A stretch of DNA of 64,000 bases from Agromyces mangrovi (GCF_030296695.1 NZ_AP027737.1:62001-126000), one strand, 5' to 3'; positions 23,001 to 31,004 are shown, counted from the stretch's first letter. Numbers and translations are program-made. The notes: generated from the sequence alone by a model not told the origin.

Positions 23001-23675
23001 GCAGCGGCCGAGTGGCTGATCGCCGCATCCGTCGCAGTCTCCGCCGTGCCGGTGCTCGCGGCACTCGCCGGCTCCGTGGACGAGTGGCGCGCGATCCTCG
23101 TGCTCGCGGTGCTGGCGCTGCTGCACGTCGGCGCCGCGTGGGCGACCGGGCGTCCGTTCGCCGGCCCGGTCGTGCGCTGGTCGACGCTCGCGGTGCTCGT
23201 CGTGGTCGCGGTCGCCGTACTCGCGGCCGACCTCGTGCGCCCCGCGGACCCCGTGACGGCGAGCGTCGCGGTCGCGCTGCTCGGGGCGGGCGTGATCGAC
23301 CTGGTGCGCACGCCCGCGCGCTCCTCGTGGAGCACCCTCGCGCCGGGCCTCGTCGTGCTGCTGCTGCCGGCACTCGCGGCCGATCTCTTCGGATCGGAGC
23401 TCTGGCGGGTCGTAGCGCTCGGCGTGGTCTCGCTGGCGGTGCTGCTCGTCGGCGCGTTCCGGCGCCTGCAGGCACCGTTCCTCATCGGCGGCACGGTGCT
23501 GGTGGTGCATGCGCTGGCGCAGCTGTGGCCGTGGATCGCCGCGCTCTACGAGGCCGTCTGGTGGTGGGTGTGGCTCGGCATCGCGGGCGTGCTGCTCATC
23601 GTGATCGCGGCGACCTACGAGCGTCAGCTGCGCACCGCACGGCGGGTGATCGCGACCATCGGATCATTCCGCTGA
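20028..23675 (+). CDS. Giant polytopic membrane protein, SCO7613 C-terminal-domain type
   Basis: 1215-residue protein of unknown function. The N-terminus has a zinc-ribbon-like CPACFTPLASSTCAACG (about residues 26-42), then an Ala/Pro-rich linker with GVQVLLLSIGVILTSVAAVVF beginning near residue 145. From there to the C-terminus it is almost continuous hydrophobic helices, perhaps thirty or more, broken by short Arg- or Asp-bearing loops. It ends with ATYERQLRTARRVIATIGSF, a feature of the SCO7613 C-terminal family. The ATG at 20028 begins MSDARAPRPGLRR; open sequence upstream covers the tRNA-Pro promoter region and is not coding. It stands alone, so context gives no clue to its role. Confidence 0.8.
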   Translation: MSDARAPRPGLRRWPESPEHLVDTTRCPACFTPLASSTCAACGLELGVPRSGELLEASRAVYSAEQGRQGLIAELRAEQAERARVAVGVASTAPPAVHAPVDAPPATGRADASGQPPAAAAPPPAPTPVAAPAVPRRTRSGVQVLLLSIGVILTSVAAVVFLFVAYLVASLEVRSVIIALASVLVLGVAWLLRRRELAGTAEGVAVVAVVLLLLDVWIVRANALFGTDLMDARAYSGVALLVLAGVLLAAHRVTGVRVPGWTAAGLVPAAAFLLASTVSDDGAISTWAGGVAALGVGAAAWFLPASVSRAVAVGAGTLGGLLGLAAAPWTDEVPVLWSLWAVAGLWAAWALIAGARPDERLRAEAAKAGALLAGIAAALGPALEVADRVAEPTAVWLAPAAAGAVAVGAAAVRLLPLPRVSGLAPWAAVPALVVAAGAGVFALPFAVLTVVDRVTASEFLSASETGREVALASAAAAIALGAATLAVTFLLRAGRRFLAVPVALLAAAVFPFAASLDRAACVGVLLLAAAAALAVCAALGVSTTVRVVLATGGGLAVVVALLTVASDPVLFSATVAAVVVLAVAGRVLSRVVWPSGAVATADAVHVVVAALGAVAIFSGAPAVLDELGAAIPAEWDAAAAWGAAGSALCLLVAGVTWRAWREADLLAASVPLASAAILAATTTVFAGDDLTRGPVALLVTVAAFAWQWTGRAIPVRVALALAAPIGALLTAIAFFGDGLRRDDLAGTAAAIAVTISAGVLLLLPEAPRTPRLFWAGGVALAAAATIGMVVLGDAPAWLPLLLLAPTPVLVAASAGDVVTGPWRHLSWVSVVVAIAAAWSGSATLGADAVEAYSLPPAIALAAVWLLLTARHHPDAPPERSATALATGAVATALLPSAAVADDAVRAFAVVGAGIALIVAGFVLPMRVAGARVVAIAFSTGWAGTAVASAVAGIAAARSDSTFLPPELWGTAALVAGIVAATGWVRREPGPAAAAEWLIAASVAVSAVPVLAALAGSVDEWRAILVLAVLALLHVGAAWATGRPFAGPVVRWSTLAVLVVVAVAVLAADLVRPADPVTASVAVALLGAGVIDLVRTPARSSWSTLAPGLVVLLLPALAADLFGSELWRVVALGVVSLAVLLVGAFRRLQAPFLIGGTVLVVHALAQLWPWIAALYEAVWWWVWLGIAGVLLIVIAATYERQLRTARRVIATIGSFR

Positions 23676-23755
23676 CGGCTCTGCGGCGGGCCCTGCGCAT
23701 GCACGGCCGGGGCCCCTCCGTGTACTACCATGTTCCAGTGCCCGAACGGGCTCAC

Positions 23756-23829
23756 GGGGATGTAGCTCAATGGTAGAGCCTCAGTCTTCCAAACTGATTA
23801 CGCGGGTTCGATTCCCGTCATCCCCTCCA
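23756..23829 (+). tRNA. tRNA-Gly (anticodon TCC), CCA encoded
   Basis: Acceptor GGGGATG pairs with CATCCCC. The anticodon arm is TCAGT-CTTCCAA-ACTGA. The T arm contains GGGTTCGATTCCC. The genome encodes the 3' CCA at 23827-23829. Confidence 0.97.
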
Positions 23830-23833
23830 TCAC

Positions 23834-23864
23834 ACGCCCGGCCGAACGCGATTCGGCCGGGCGT
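23834..23864 (+). terminator. Terminator after tRNA-Gly
   Basis: Perfect 13-bp stem ACGCCCGGCCGAA / TTCGGCCGGGCGT with loop CGCGA, 5 bases after the tRNA. Confidence 0.85.
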
Positions 23865-23944
23865 TCGTCGTTGGCGGCGCGGCTGTCGGCGGCCGACCCT
23901 ATGGTCGGCACGACCCCCAGACCCGTCACCCGAACGGAGAGCCC

Positions 23945-24591
23945 GTGCCCGACTCCCCCTCGTCGCGCCTGCTGCGCGGCGGACTCGTCCTGCTCGTCAT
24001 CGCCGCAGCGGTCGGCGCGTTCTACCTCTCGTACGGCGCGCTCTACGAGCTCGCTGTCGCCGCCGGCGGCATCCCGCCCGAGCGCGCGTGGGTGTTCCCG
24101 CTCATCGTCGACCTGCCGGTCGTCGCCGCGACGCTCATCGCCGTGCTCCTGCCGGACACCTCGCGTGCGCTCACGTGGGTGACGTTCTGGGTGTTCATCG
24201 TCGCGACCGTCGCGGGCAACGCGGTGCACGTACTCGCGCTGCCCGCCTCGTCGCTCGCGCTGGGCGTCTGGCCCGCCGTCGTGATCTCGGCCGTACCGCC
24301 GATCGCACTCGCCTTCACGGCGCACCTCGCCGTACACACCGTGTTCACGCGGCACCGCTCGCCGGTCGCGGCGGGGCTCCTGAGGTCGGTCGCGCACCGC
24401 GAGGACCTCGACGCCGAACTCGATGCCCTCGAAGCCCGCGAGCCGGTCGTGGTCGACGAGGAGCAGGTCGTCGCCGAGGCCCGCGCCCTCCTCGAAGCCA
24501 ACGTGCCGATGGACCGCGTCACCGAGAAGGTCGGCGTGCCGAGGAGCAGCTCGTCGAGTGGATCCGACGCCACGAGCAGCTGGTCGCCTGA
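23945..24591 (+). CDS. DUF2637 domain-containing membrane protein, frameshifted near its C-terminus as sequenced
   Basis: The N-terminal 130 residues form four hydrophobic segments with typical DUF2637 wording (GAFYLSYGALYELAVAAGG, VFPLIVDLPVVAATLIAVL). The family is best known from actinobacterial transfer elements, but no transfer genes surround it here. The C-terminal 45 residues (EEQVVAEARALLEANVPMDRVTEKVGVP) look like a small helix-turn-helix. One extra base near 24539-24542 restores EEQLVEWIRRHEQLVA and a stop at 24591, for 215 residues. Uncorrected, it runs to 24742 and overlaps the opposite rhodanese gene by 136 bases, which supports the correction. Confidence 0.8.
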
Positions 24592-24606
24592 CGGGAGATG
24601 GCCCGG

Positions 24607-25002
24607 CTACGGGCCGGTGACGATTTCGATGCCGGTCGCGTCGGCCGCCTCCTGCAGGCCGCCCGCGTTCACGAGGTCGGTGAAGCCGGCTGCCTCCATG
24701 CGGTCGATGGCGGCCGCGGAGCGGTTGCCCGAGCGGCAGTAGACGACGTAGGACACCGTCGGGTCGAGCTCGGCGATCGCGGCGTCGAACGTCGCCGACT
24801 GCACGTCGATGTTCAACGCTCCGTCGAGGTGCCCGTCCGCGTACTCGCCGGGCGTGCGCACGTCCACGATGACCGTGTCGGTTCCGACCTCGATCGGCTC
24901 GGCCGGCGTGCAGGCCGCGAGTGCGAATACGGTCGCGAACGCTGCAGCGAGCCGAGCGATGACGCGGGCGAACGGACGGACGGCAGCGGATGGGGTGCTC
25001 AT
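24607..25002 (-). CDS. Rhodanese-like lipoprotein
   Basis: 131-residue exported protein with a single rhodanese domain. The signal region (RLAAAFATVFALAAC) ends in a lipobox, so the mature protein is probably anchored to the outer face of the membrane at Cys (about residue 29). The active-site loop is CRSGNRSA near residue 90, after the conserved IVDVRTPGEYADGHLDGALNIDV. Rhodaneses move sulfane sulfur onto thiols, cyanide or proteins. The start is ATG 25002. A CsoR/CstR-like palindrome lies 11 bases upstream, which would fit induction by sulfide or persulfide, or by a metal. Confidence 0.9.
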   Translation of the reverse strand: MSTPSAAVRPFARVIARLAAAFATVFALAACTPAEPIEVGTDTVIVDVRTPGEYADGHLDGALNIDVQSATFDAAIAELDPTVSYVVYCRSGNRSAAAIDRMEAAGFTDLVNAGGLQEAADATGIEIVTGP

Positions 25003-25012
25003 AGTCGTCAAT

Positions 25013-25029
25013 AATACCCCATGGGTATT
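25013..25029. promoter_or_regulatory. CsoR/CstR-like palindrome upstream of the rhodanese gene
   Basis: AATACCC-CAT-GGGTATT: 7-bp arms around a 3-base centre. Operators of the CsoR/RcnR/CstR family are AT-flanked G/C-tract palindromes of this kind, and CstR commonly controls rhodanese genes. No such regulator gene is in the window. It lies between two divergent genes and could affect both. Confidence 0.5.
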
Positions 25030-25072
25030 TCGCCACCGCGCCCGACGCTTGTGACGCCCGTCGGCGAGGGAG

Positions 25073-25078
25073 TAGCTT
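25073..25078 (+). promoter_or_regulatory. Leaderless -10 hexamer TAGCTT for the alpha/beta hydrolase gene
   Basis: The hexamer ends 7 bases before the GTG at 25086, and no Shine-Dalgarno sequence lies between. Confidence 0.5.
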
Positions 25079-25085
25079 CGGCCTC

Positions 25086-26024
25086 GTGAGCGAGCGCTCG
25101 GAACCGTCCGCCACGGCGACCGGCGACGGCCGTCGGAAGCCACGGCGCGGTCGTGGACGGCGGAGCCCCCGCCGGCCTGCGTCCGGACTCGCCGAACGCT
25201 GGACGACGATCGATGAGATCGACTACTTCTACCGCGAGTCCCCCTCGCCGCCCGACGCGCGAGTCATGATGCACCTGCACGGCTTCGGCATGTCGGGCCG
25301 GTACCTCCTGCCGACCGCCGAGGTGCTCGCGGACGAGTTCCACACCTACGTGCCCGACCTGCCCGGCTTCGGCCGAAGCGGCCAACCCTCGAGACCCCTC
25401 GAGGTGCCCGAACTCGCCGACGCGGCGGCCCGCTTCCTCGACGACCGCGGTGTCGAGCGTGTGAGCCTGGTGGGCAACTCGATGGGATGCCCCGTGATCT
25501 GCGAGTTCGCGTTCCGCCACCCCGACCGGGTCGACCGCGCCGTGCTCGTCTCCCCCGCAGGCGGTGTCTTCAACCAGCCGCTCCGGCGCGCCATCGGCCA
25601 GCTCGCCCGCGACGGCGGCCGCGAGCCCGTGCGGCTCGCCGCGGTCGCCACGCCCGACTACGTGCGCTTCGGCGTGCCGAGCACCCTCCGCATGTTCCGC
25701 GCGCTCACCGAGTACCCGGCGCTCGAGCGCCTGCTCGCGCTCGACCTGCCCACGCTCGTGGTGCTCGGCGACCGCGACCCGCTGCTCCCCGGATCCGAGC
25801 GGGTGCGTGAAGTCGCCGGGCAGACCGAGAACTCGGTACTCGTGGTCACCATCGAGGGCGCCGCGCACGCGATCAACTTCAGCCACCCGGGCGAGCTCGC
25901 CCATGTGATCCGCTGCTTCATGGACGACCGACCGATCACCGATGACCCCGACTCACCGGGACACGCGCGGGTGCACGAGATCCACCGCGGCCCGAGGCAT
26001 CCGGTGCCGCTGGAGCGCGACTGA
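25086..26024 (+). CDS. Alpha/beta hydrolase
   Basis: 312-residue serine hydrolase of unknown substrate. The N-terminal 35 residues are Arg-rich and probably disordered. The core fold follows: [15 protein letters not shown] (oxyanion region HGFG), DLPGFGRSG, nucleophile elbow GNSMGCP with Ser near residue 135, acid Asp in [13 protein letters not shown], and catalytic His in [11 protein letters not shown]. The sequence resembles the MhpC/hydrolase branch that includes C-C bond hydrolases and haloperoxidase-like esterases. No neighbouring aromatic-degradation genes support a specific pathway. GTG start at 25086. Confidence 0.88.
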   Translation: MSERSEPSATATGDGRRKPRRGRGRRSPRRPASGLAERWTTIDEIDYFYRESPSPPDARVMMHLHGFGMSGRYLLPTAEVLADEFHTYVPDLPGFGRSGQPSRPLEVPELADAAARFLDDRGVERVSLVGNSMGCPVICEFAFRHPDRVDRAVLVSPAGGVFNQPLRRAIGQLARDGGREPVRLAAVATPDYVRFGVPSTLRMFRALTEYPALERLLALDLPTLVVLGDRDPLLPGSERVREVAGQTENSVLVVTIEGAAHAINFSHPGELAHVIRCFMDDRPITDDPDSPGHARVHEIHRGPRHPVPLERD

Positions 26025-26080
26025 ACCCCAGCACACCGCGGAATCCCGGAGGGTCACTGGCGATTCCCAGCGCGTGGGAG

Positions 26081-26086
26081 TACGCT
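26081..26086 (+). promoter_or_regulatory. Putative -10 hexamer TACGCT of the pfl operon
   Basis: TACGCT would place the transcription start near 26093, immediately before the first GntR-type operator. No clear -35 is visible. Confidence 0.4.
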
Positions 26087-26093
26087 CAAGGTG

Positions 26094-26118
26094 TGGTCAG
26101 ACCACAATGGTCGGACCA
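26094..26118. promoter_or_regulatory. Tandem GntR/FadR-type operators before pflB
   Basis: Two palindromes, TGGTCAGACCA (26094-26104) and TGGTCGGACCA (26108-26118), lie 14 bases apart centre to centre. Both fit the GntR FadR-subfamily consensus TGGTnnnACCA. They sit about 70-90 bases upstream of the pflB start and just after the putative -10, a position suited to repression. Confidence 0.7.
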
Positions 26119-26185
26119 CGGTAGCGATGGGGCACCGCGGGTGACCCCCGGCGGTGCGCAGGGAGAGTCCCACGAGGAGGACGCC

Positions 26186-28471
26186 ATGAGCACACTCGAC
26201 CAGACCCGCAGCACGACCGGCACGACGAACGAGGCCGCGGAGCACCCGAAGGCCTGGGAGGGCTTCGCCCCCGGGCCCTGGCAGGACGGCATCGACGTCC
26301 GCGACTTCATCCAGCGCAACTACCTGCCCTACGAGGGCGACGCCACCTTCCTCGCCGGCCCGACCGAGCGCACACTGGCCGTCTGGCACACGCTCACCGC
26401 CATGTTCCCCGCCGAGCGCGAGGAGGGCGTGTACGACGTCGACCCGCACACGCCCTCGACGATCACCTCGCACGCCCCCGGCTACATCGACCGCGACCGC
26501 GAGCTCATCGTCGGCCTGCAGACGGATGCCCCGCTGAAGCGCGCGATCATGCCCAACGGCGGGTGGCGGATGGTCGCCGGCGCCCTGAAGACGTACGGCT
26601 ACGACGTCGACGAGCGCGTCGAGGAGACCTTCACCAAGTACCGCAAGACGCACAACCAGGGCGTGTTCGACGCCTACTCCCCCGGCGTGAAGCGCGCCCG
26701 CCACAGCCACATCATCACCGGGCTGCCCGACGCGTACGGCCGCGGGCGCATCATCGGCGACTACCGCCGCGTCGCCCTCTACGGCGTCGACGCGCTGATC
26801 GCCGCCAAGCGCACCGAACGCGCCGAGCTCGACATGCGGTTCTCGACCGAGGAGGTCATCCGCGACCGCGAGGAGAACGCCGAGCAGATCCGCGCCCTGC
26901 AGGAGCTCGTCGCGATGGCAGAGTCGTACGGCTGCGACATCCGCCGCCCCGCCACGACCGCGCAGGAGGCCGTGCAGTGGCTGTACTTCGCCTACCTCGG
27001 CGCGGTGAAGGAGCAGAACGGCGCCGCGATGTCGTTCGGCCGCAACACCGGGTTCCTCGACGTGTACCTCGAGCGCGACCTCGCCGCCGGCCGCATCGAC
27101 GAGACCCTCGCCCAGGAACTGGTCGACGACCTCGTGATCAAGCTGCGCATCGTGCGGTTCCTCCGCACCCCCGAATACGACGCGCTGTTCAGCGGCGACC
27201 CGACCTGGGTGACCGAGTCGCTCGGCGGCCTCGGCGACGACGGCCGGCCGCTCGTCACCAAGACGGCGTTCCGCATGCTGCAGACGCTCTACAACCTCGG
27301 ACCGGCACCCGAGCCGAACCTCACCGTGTTCTGGAGCGCGGACCTGCCCGAGGGCTTCAAGCGGTTCTGCGCGCAGGTGTCGATCGACACGAGCGCGATC
27401 CAGTACGAGTCGGATGCCCTGATCCGAGGCGCGTGCGGTGACGACAGCGCGATCGCGTGCTGCGTGTCGCCGATGGCGGTCGGCAAGCAGATGCAGTTCT
27501 TCGGCGCACGCGTGAACCTGGCCAAGACCCTGCTCTACGCCATCAACGGCGGACGCGACGAGATCTCCGGTCACCAGGTCGCCCCGGTCGCGGCCGCCGC
27601 GACCGGCGACGTGCTCGACTACGACGAGGTGCGCGAGGCGTTCCGCGGCACCATGGAGTGGCTCGCCGAGACCTACGTCGACGCGCTCAACACGATCCAC
27701 TTCATGCACGACAAGTACGCGTACGAGCGGCTCGAGATGGCGCTGCACGACCGCGACGTGGTGCGCACCATGGCCTGCGGCATCGCCGGGCTCTCCGTGG
27801 CCGCAGACTCGCTGTCGGCCATCCGGTACGCGACCGTGCGGCCCGTGCGCGACGACACCGGCCTGGTCGTCGACTACGTGGTCGAGGGCGAGTACCCCGC
27901 CTACGGCAACGACGACGACCGCGCCGACGAGATCGCGGCCGAGCTGGTGCACGAGTTCATGGCGATGGTGCGGAAGCACCCGACCTACCGGAACGCGATC
28001 CACACGCAGTCGGTGCTCACGATCACCTCGAACGTGGTCTACGGCAAGGCGACCGGCGGCACCCCCGACGGCCGTCCCGCCGGCGCACCGTTCGCCCCCG
28101 GCGCGAACCCGATGAACGGCCGCGACACGCACGGCATGCTCGCCAGCGCCCTCTCGGTGGCGAAGCTCCCGTTCGAGGACGCGCAGGACGGCATCTCGCT
28201 CACCACGACGGTCGCGCCCCAGGGCCTCGGCCGCACCGAGGACGAGCGTGTGTCGAACCTCGTGGGCCTGCTCGACGCGTACACCGCGCGCGGCGGCTAC
28301 CACATGAACGTCAACGTGCTGCGGCGCGAGACGCTCGCCGACGCCATGGAGCACCCGGAGGACTACCCGCAGCTGACCATCCGCGTCTCGGGCTATGCGG
28401 TGAACTTCGTGCGCCTCACGCGCGAGCAGCAGCAGGACGTGCTCGACCGCACCTTCCACGCCGGAGTGTGA
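26186..28471 (+). CDS. pflB: Formate C-acetyltransferase (pyruvate formate-lyase)
   Basis: Glycyl-radical enzyme that splits pyruvate with CoA to acetyl-CoA and formate under low oxygen. It has 761 residues, the canonical length. The catalytic pair is Cys425-Cys426 in [15 protein letters not shown]. The radical Gly is residue 736 in RVSGYAVNF, 26 residues from the end. The start is ATG 26186 ([10 protein letters not shown]) behind GAGGAGG; the open frame upstream covers the operator region. The activase gene begins 12 bases downstream. A pfl system in a mainly aerobic lineage implies a real microaerobic or anaerobic mode, with ldh next door. Confidence 0.96.
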   Translation: MSTLDQTRSTTGTTNEAAEHPKAWEGFAPGPWQDGIDVRDFIQRNYLPYEGDATFLAGPTERTLAVWHTLTAMFPAEREEGVYDVDPHTPSTITSHAPGYIDRDRELIVGLQTDAPLKRAIMPNGGWRMVAGALKTYGYDVDERVEETFTKYRKTHNQGVFDAYSPGVKRARHSHIITGLPDAYGRGRIIGDYRRVALYGVDALIAAKRTERAELDMRFSTEEVIRDREENAEQIRALQELVAMAESYGCDIRRPATTAQEAVQWLYFAYLGAVKEQNGAAMSFGRNTGFLDVYLERDLAAGRIDETLAQELVDDLVIKLRIVRFLRTPEYDALFSGDPTWVTESLGGLGDDGRPLVTKTAFRMLQTLYNLGPAPEPNLTVFWSADLPEGFKRFCAQVSIDTSAIQYESDALIRGACGDDSAIACCVSPMAVGKQMQFFGARVNLAKTLLYAINGGRDEISGHQVAPVAAAATGDVLDYDEVREAFRGTMEWLAETYVDALNTIHFMHDKYAYERLEMALHDRDVVRTMACGIAGLSVAADSLSAIRYATVRPVRDDTGLVVDYVVEGEYPAYGNDDDRADEIAAELVHEFMAMVRKHPTYRNAIHTQSVLTITSNVVYGKATGGTPDGRPAGAPFAPGANPMNGRDTHGMLASALSVAKLPFEDAQDGISLTTTVAPQGLGRTEDERVSNLVGLLDAYTARGGYHMNVNVLRRETLADAMEHPEDYPQLTIRVSGYAVNFVRLTREQQQDVLDRTFHAGV

Positions 28472-28482
28472 CGGAGACCGCC

Positions 28483-29289
28483 ATGGTCGCACTCACCCTC
28501 CACCCCAGCCGCGAGGCGCTCGCGGACGCGCACCACGAGCGCCTCCGCGCCCAGCGCGCCGGCGAGGTCGGCAACGTGCACTCGTGGGAGCTCGTGACCG
28601 CGGTCGACGGGCCCGGCACGCGCCTCACGGTGTTCCTGAACGGATGCCCCCTGCGATGCCGGTACTGCCACAACCCCGACACGTGGCGGCTGCGCGACGG
28701 CACCGCGACGACGGTCGACGAGCTCGTCACGCGCATCGCCCGCTACCGGGACATCTTCGCCGCGACGGGCGGCGGACTCACGCTGTCGGGCGGCGAGCCC
28801 CTGATGCAGGCGCCGTTCGTGCGGCGCGTGCTGCACGAGGCATCCGCACTGGGCGTGCGCACCGCGCTCGACACGAGCGGCTTCCTCGGCCAGAAGGCCG
28901 ACGACGCGATGCTCGACGACGTCGACCTCGTGCTGCTCGACGTGAAGTCGGGGCTGCCCGAGACCTACCGCGATGTCACGGGCGTCGACCTCGAGCCGAC
29001 GATCGCGTTCGGCGACCGCCTCGCAGCTCGCGGCGCCCGCGTGTGGGTGCGCTTCGTGCTCGTGCCCGGCCTCACCGACGCCGACGAGAACGTCGACGCG
29101 GTCGCCCGCATCGTGTCGCGCTGGCCGAACGTCGAGCGCCTCGAGGTGCTGCCGTTCCACCAGATGGGCGCCGACAAGTGGGAGCGCATCGGCGCGACCT
29201 ACTCGCTCGCCGACACGCGCCTACCAGAGCCGGCGCAGGTCGACGCGGTGCGCGACCGCTTCCGCCGGGCGGGCGTGCCGGTGGCCTGA
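28483..29289 (+). CDS. pflA: Pyruvate formate-lyase-activating enzyme (radical SAM)
   Basis: Uses a [4Fe-4S] cluster and S-adenosylmethionine to make the glycyl radical on PflB. It has 268 residues. The radical SAM motif CxxxCxxC appears as CPLRCRYCHNPDTW (about residue 57), followed by the GGE motif SGGEPLMQ and DVKSGLPETYRDVTG. The N-terminal 30 residues, ahead of VHSWELVTAVDGPG, are longer than in Escherichia coli. ATG 28483 follows GGAGACC, 12 bases after the pflB stop, so the two genes form one operon. Confidence 0.96.
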   Translation: MVALTLHPSREALADAHHERLRAQRAGEVGNVHSWELVTAVDGPGTRLTVFLNGCPLRCRYCHNPDTWRLRDGTATTVDELVTRIARYRDIFAATGGGLTLSGGEPLMQAPFVRRVLHEASALGVRTALDTSGFLGQKADDAMLDDVDLVLLDVKSGLPETYRDVTGVDLEPTIAFGDRLAARGARVWVRFVLVPGLTDADENVDAVARIVSRWPNVERLEVLPFHQMGADKWERIGATYSLADTRLPEPAQVDAVRDRFRRAGVPVA

Positions 29290-29293
29290 GACG

Positions 29294-29336
29294 CCGGCCC
29301 GACCGGCCTGTCGTGGTGGTCGGCCGGGCGGGCCGG
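29294..29336. terminator. Convergent terminator between pflA and ldh
   Basis: CCGGCCCG-A-CCGGCC pairs with GGCCGG-G-CGGGCCGG, leaving one mismatch and a loop of 13 bases. Confidence 0.6.
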
Positions 29337-30293
29337 TCAGAGCCCGAGCGTCTGCAGCGAGTCGCGGATGACCTTGGCCGAGGCGGCGAACTTCGCCGCC
29401 TCATCGTCGTCGAACGGGATGCGGAGCACGTCGGCGACACCGGAGGAGTCGACGATCGACGGCACCGAGAGGGCCACGCCCGACTCGCCCAGGTAGTCGT
29501 CGAGCACGCTCGACACGGGCAGCACGGCGCGCTGGTCCTTCAGCACGGCCTCGGCGATGCGGGCCGCGGAGAGGCCGATGGCGTGGTTGGTCGCGCCCTT
29601 GCCCTCGATGATCTGGTAGGCGGCCGTGCGCACCTCGTCGGCGATCGCGTCGAAGTCGCCGAGCTCGGGCTTCACGGCCGACTGCGCGTCCGCCCACTCG
29701 CGGATCGGCACGGGGCCGATGGTCGCGTGCGACCAGAGCGGGAACTCGGAGTCGCCGTGCTCGCCGACGATCATGGCGTGCACGCTCGAGCTGGCGACGT
29801 CCGCCCGCTGCGCGATCAGCCAGCGCAGGCGCGACGAGTCGAGCACCGTGCCGGACGAGAACACGCGAGAGCTCGGCAGACCGGTGATCTTCTGCGCGGC
29901 GACGGTGAGCACGTCGCAGGGGTTCGTCACGAGCATGTAGACCGCGTCGGGCGCCCGATCGAGCAGCTGCGGCATGAGGCTCTTCATGATGTTGATGTTC
30001 GCCCCGGCGAGGTCGAGGCGCGTCTGCCCCGGCTTCTGCTTCGCGCCCGCGGTGATGATCACCATGTTCGACCCGGTCACGACGTCGAGGTCGTCGCCGC
30101 CCTGGATGCTCGACGAGCCGGCGAACAGCGTGCCGTGCGCGAGGTCGAGCACCTCGGCCTCGGCCTTCTTGCGGTCGATGTCGTAGAGGGCGACCTCGCG
30201 GGCGCTGCCGCGGACGAGGGCGGAGAGTGCGACGGAGGCGCCGACCGCGCCTGCGCCGATGACGGTGAGCTTGGAGTTCTCGATGACGGCCAT
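29337..30293 (-). CDS. ldh: L-lactate dehydrogenase
   Basis: NAD-dependent reduction of pyruvate to L-lactate, 318 residues. The nucleotide-binding fingerprint is VIGAGAVGAS (residues 11-20). The catalytic His lies in IVGEHGDSEFPLWS, and the active-site loop region has TAGAKQKPGQTRLDLA with substrate Arg. Binding of pyruvate rather than oxaloacetate is inferred from the LDH-type GAKQKPG wording. The ATG at 30293 has GGAGG only one base upstream, an unusually tight spacing. The gene converges on pflBA, so two competing fates of pyruvate sit side by side. Confidence 0.95.
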   Translation of the reverse strand: MAVIENSKLTVIGAGAVGASVALSALVRGSAREVALYDIDRKKAEAEVLDLAHGTLFAGSSSIQGGDDLDVVTGSNMVIITAGAKQKPGQTRLDLAGANINIMKSLMPQLLDRAPDAVYMLVTNPCDVLTVAAQKITGLPSSRVFSSGTVLDSSRLRWLIAQRADVASSSVHAMIVGEHGDSEFPLWSHATIGPVPIREWADAQSAVKPELGDFDAIADEVRTAAYQIIEGKGATNHAIGLSAARIAEAVLKDQRAVLPVSSVLDDYLGESGVALSVPSIVDSSGVADVLRIPFDDDEAAKFAASAKVIRDSLQTLGL

Positions 30294-30347
30294 GCCTCCA
30301 TCATGGTCGCCGATGCGCTCGCGCAACAGGCCCGCGCCGATGCCCGG

Positions 30348-30366
30348 TGAGGCCAGCCGAACCTTC
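30348..30366 (+). promoter_or_regulatory. DtxR/IdeR-like iron box upstream of dps
   Basis: TGAGGCCAGCCGAACCTTC matches the 19-base DtxR/IdeR consensus TTAGGTTAGCCTAACCTAA at 13 positions, including the AGCC core and ACCT. It lies 66 bases upstream of the dps start, near a possible TTGAAT / TACCGT promoter. DtxR-family control of ferritin and dps genes is known in corynebacteria. Confidence 0.5.
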
Positions 30367-30431
30367 CTTGAATTCGCGGTCGATCGGCGTACCGTGGCGA
30401 CAGACGACGTATCCAGGGAAGGTGGACACGA

Positions 30432-30920
30432 ATGACCGACACGCACGTTCCTCCGCAGGCGAGCTCGAACCCCGATGTCGCCGCCGGAGTCGCACAGTTC
30501 CTCACCCCGGTCGTGCACCAGCTGGTCGCCCTCGCCGTCAACGGCAAGCAGGCGCACTGGCACGTGCGCGGGCCGAACTTCATCGCCGTGCACGAGCTGC
30601 TCGACGACGTGGTCGCCCACGCCCAAGCCTGGTCGGACCTCGCCGCCGAGCGGGTGGTGGCCCTCGGGCTGCCGATCGACGCCCGCCTCGCGACGGTCGC
30701 CGAGAAGTCGGGCGCGGTGAACCCCAAGGCGGGCTTCCAGCAGGCGGAACCCACCATCGAGCAGGTCGTCGCACAGATCGACCTCGCGATCGAGAAGGTG
30801 AACGCCGCGGTCGACGGCCTCGACGACCTCGACCTGGCGAGCCAGGACATCGCCATCGAGATCCGTCAGGGGCTCGACAAGGACCGCTGGTTCCTGTTCT
30901 CGCACATCAGCGTCGACTGA
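30432..30920 (+). CDS. dps: Dps family DNA-starvation/iron-storage protein
   Basis: 162-residue ferritin-like subunit expected to form a dodecamer that oxidises and stores iron and may bind DNA. The ferroxidase signature is intact: KQAHWHVRGPNFIAVHELLDDV (about residues 39-60) gives His, His, Asp and Glu ligands shared across the subunit interface. It ends DKDRWFLFSHISVD, the normal C-terminus, without a Lys-rich DNA-binding tail. The ATG at 30432 follows GGGAAGGTGG. A DtxR/IdeR-like box lies upstream, and a terminator follows the stop. Confidence 0.94.
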   Translation: MTDTHVPPQASSNPDVAAGVAQFLTPVVHQLVALAVNGKQAHWHVRGPNFIAVHELLDDVVAHAQAWSDLAAERVVALGLPIDARLATVAEKSGAVNPKAGFQQAEPTIEQVVAQIDLAIEKVNAAVDGLDDLDLASQDIAIEIRQGLDKDRWFLFSHISVD

Positions 30921-30971
30921 ACGGCTGTCGACTGAGACCGACACGGATGCCGCGGGCGCACGCCCGCTCGC

Positions 30972-31004
30972 ACGGCCCGGCCCGCACCCGCGGTGCCGGG
31001 CCGT
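30972..31004 (+). terminator. Terminator after dps
   Basis: A 10-bp perfect stem ACGGCCCGGC / GCCGGGCCGT around a 13-base loop, between dps and the convergent response-regulator gene. Confidence 0.7.

Noticed and set aside
20022..23510. Open frame of 1162 codons antisense to the giant membrane protein
   Set aside because: Arg/Asp/His-rich low-complexity translation caused by base composition; the sense frame has hydrophobic helices and a plausible start.
23945..24591. DUF2637 protein as evidence of an integrated conjugative element
   Set aside because: No integrase, tra, replication or attachment sequences surround it, and flanking genes have ordinary chromosomal character.
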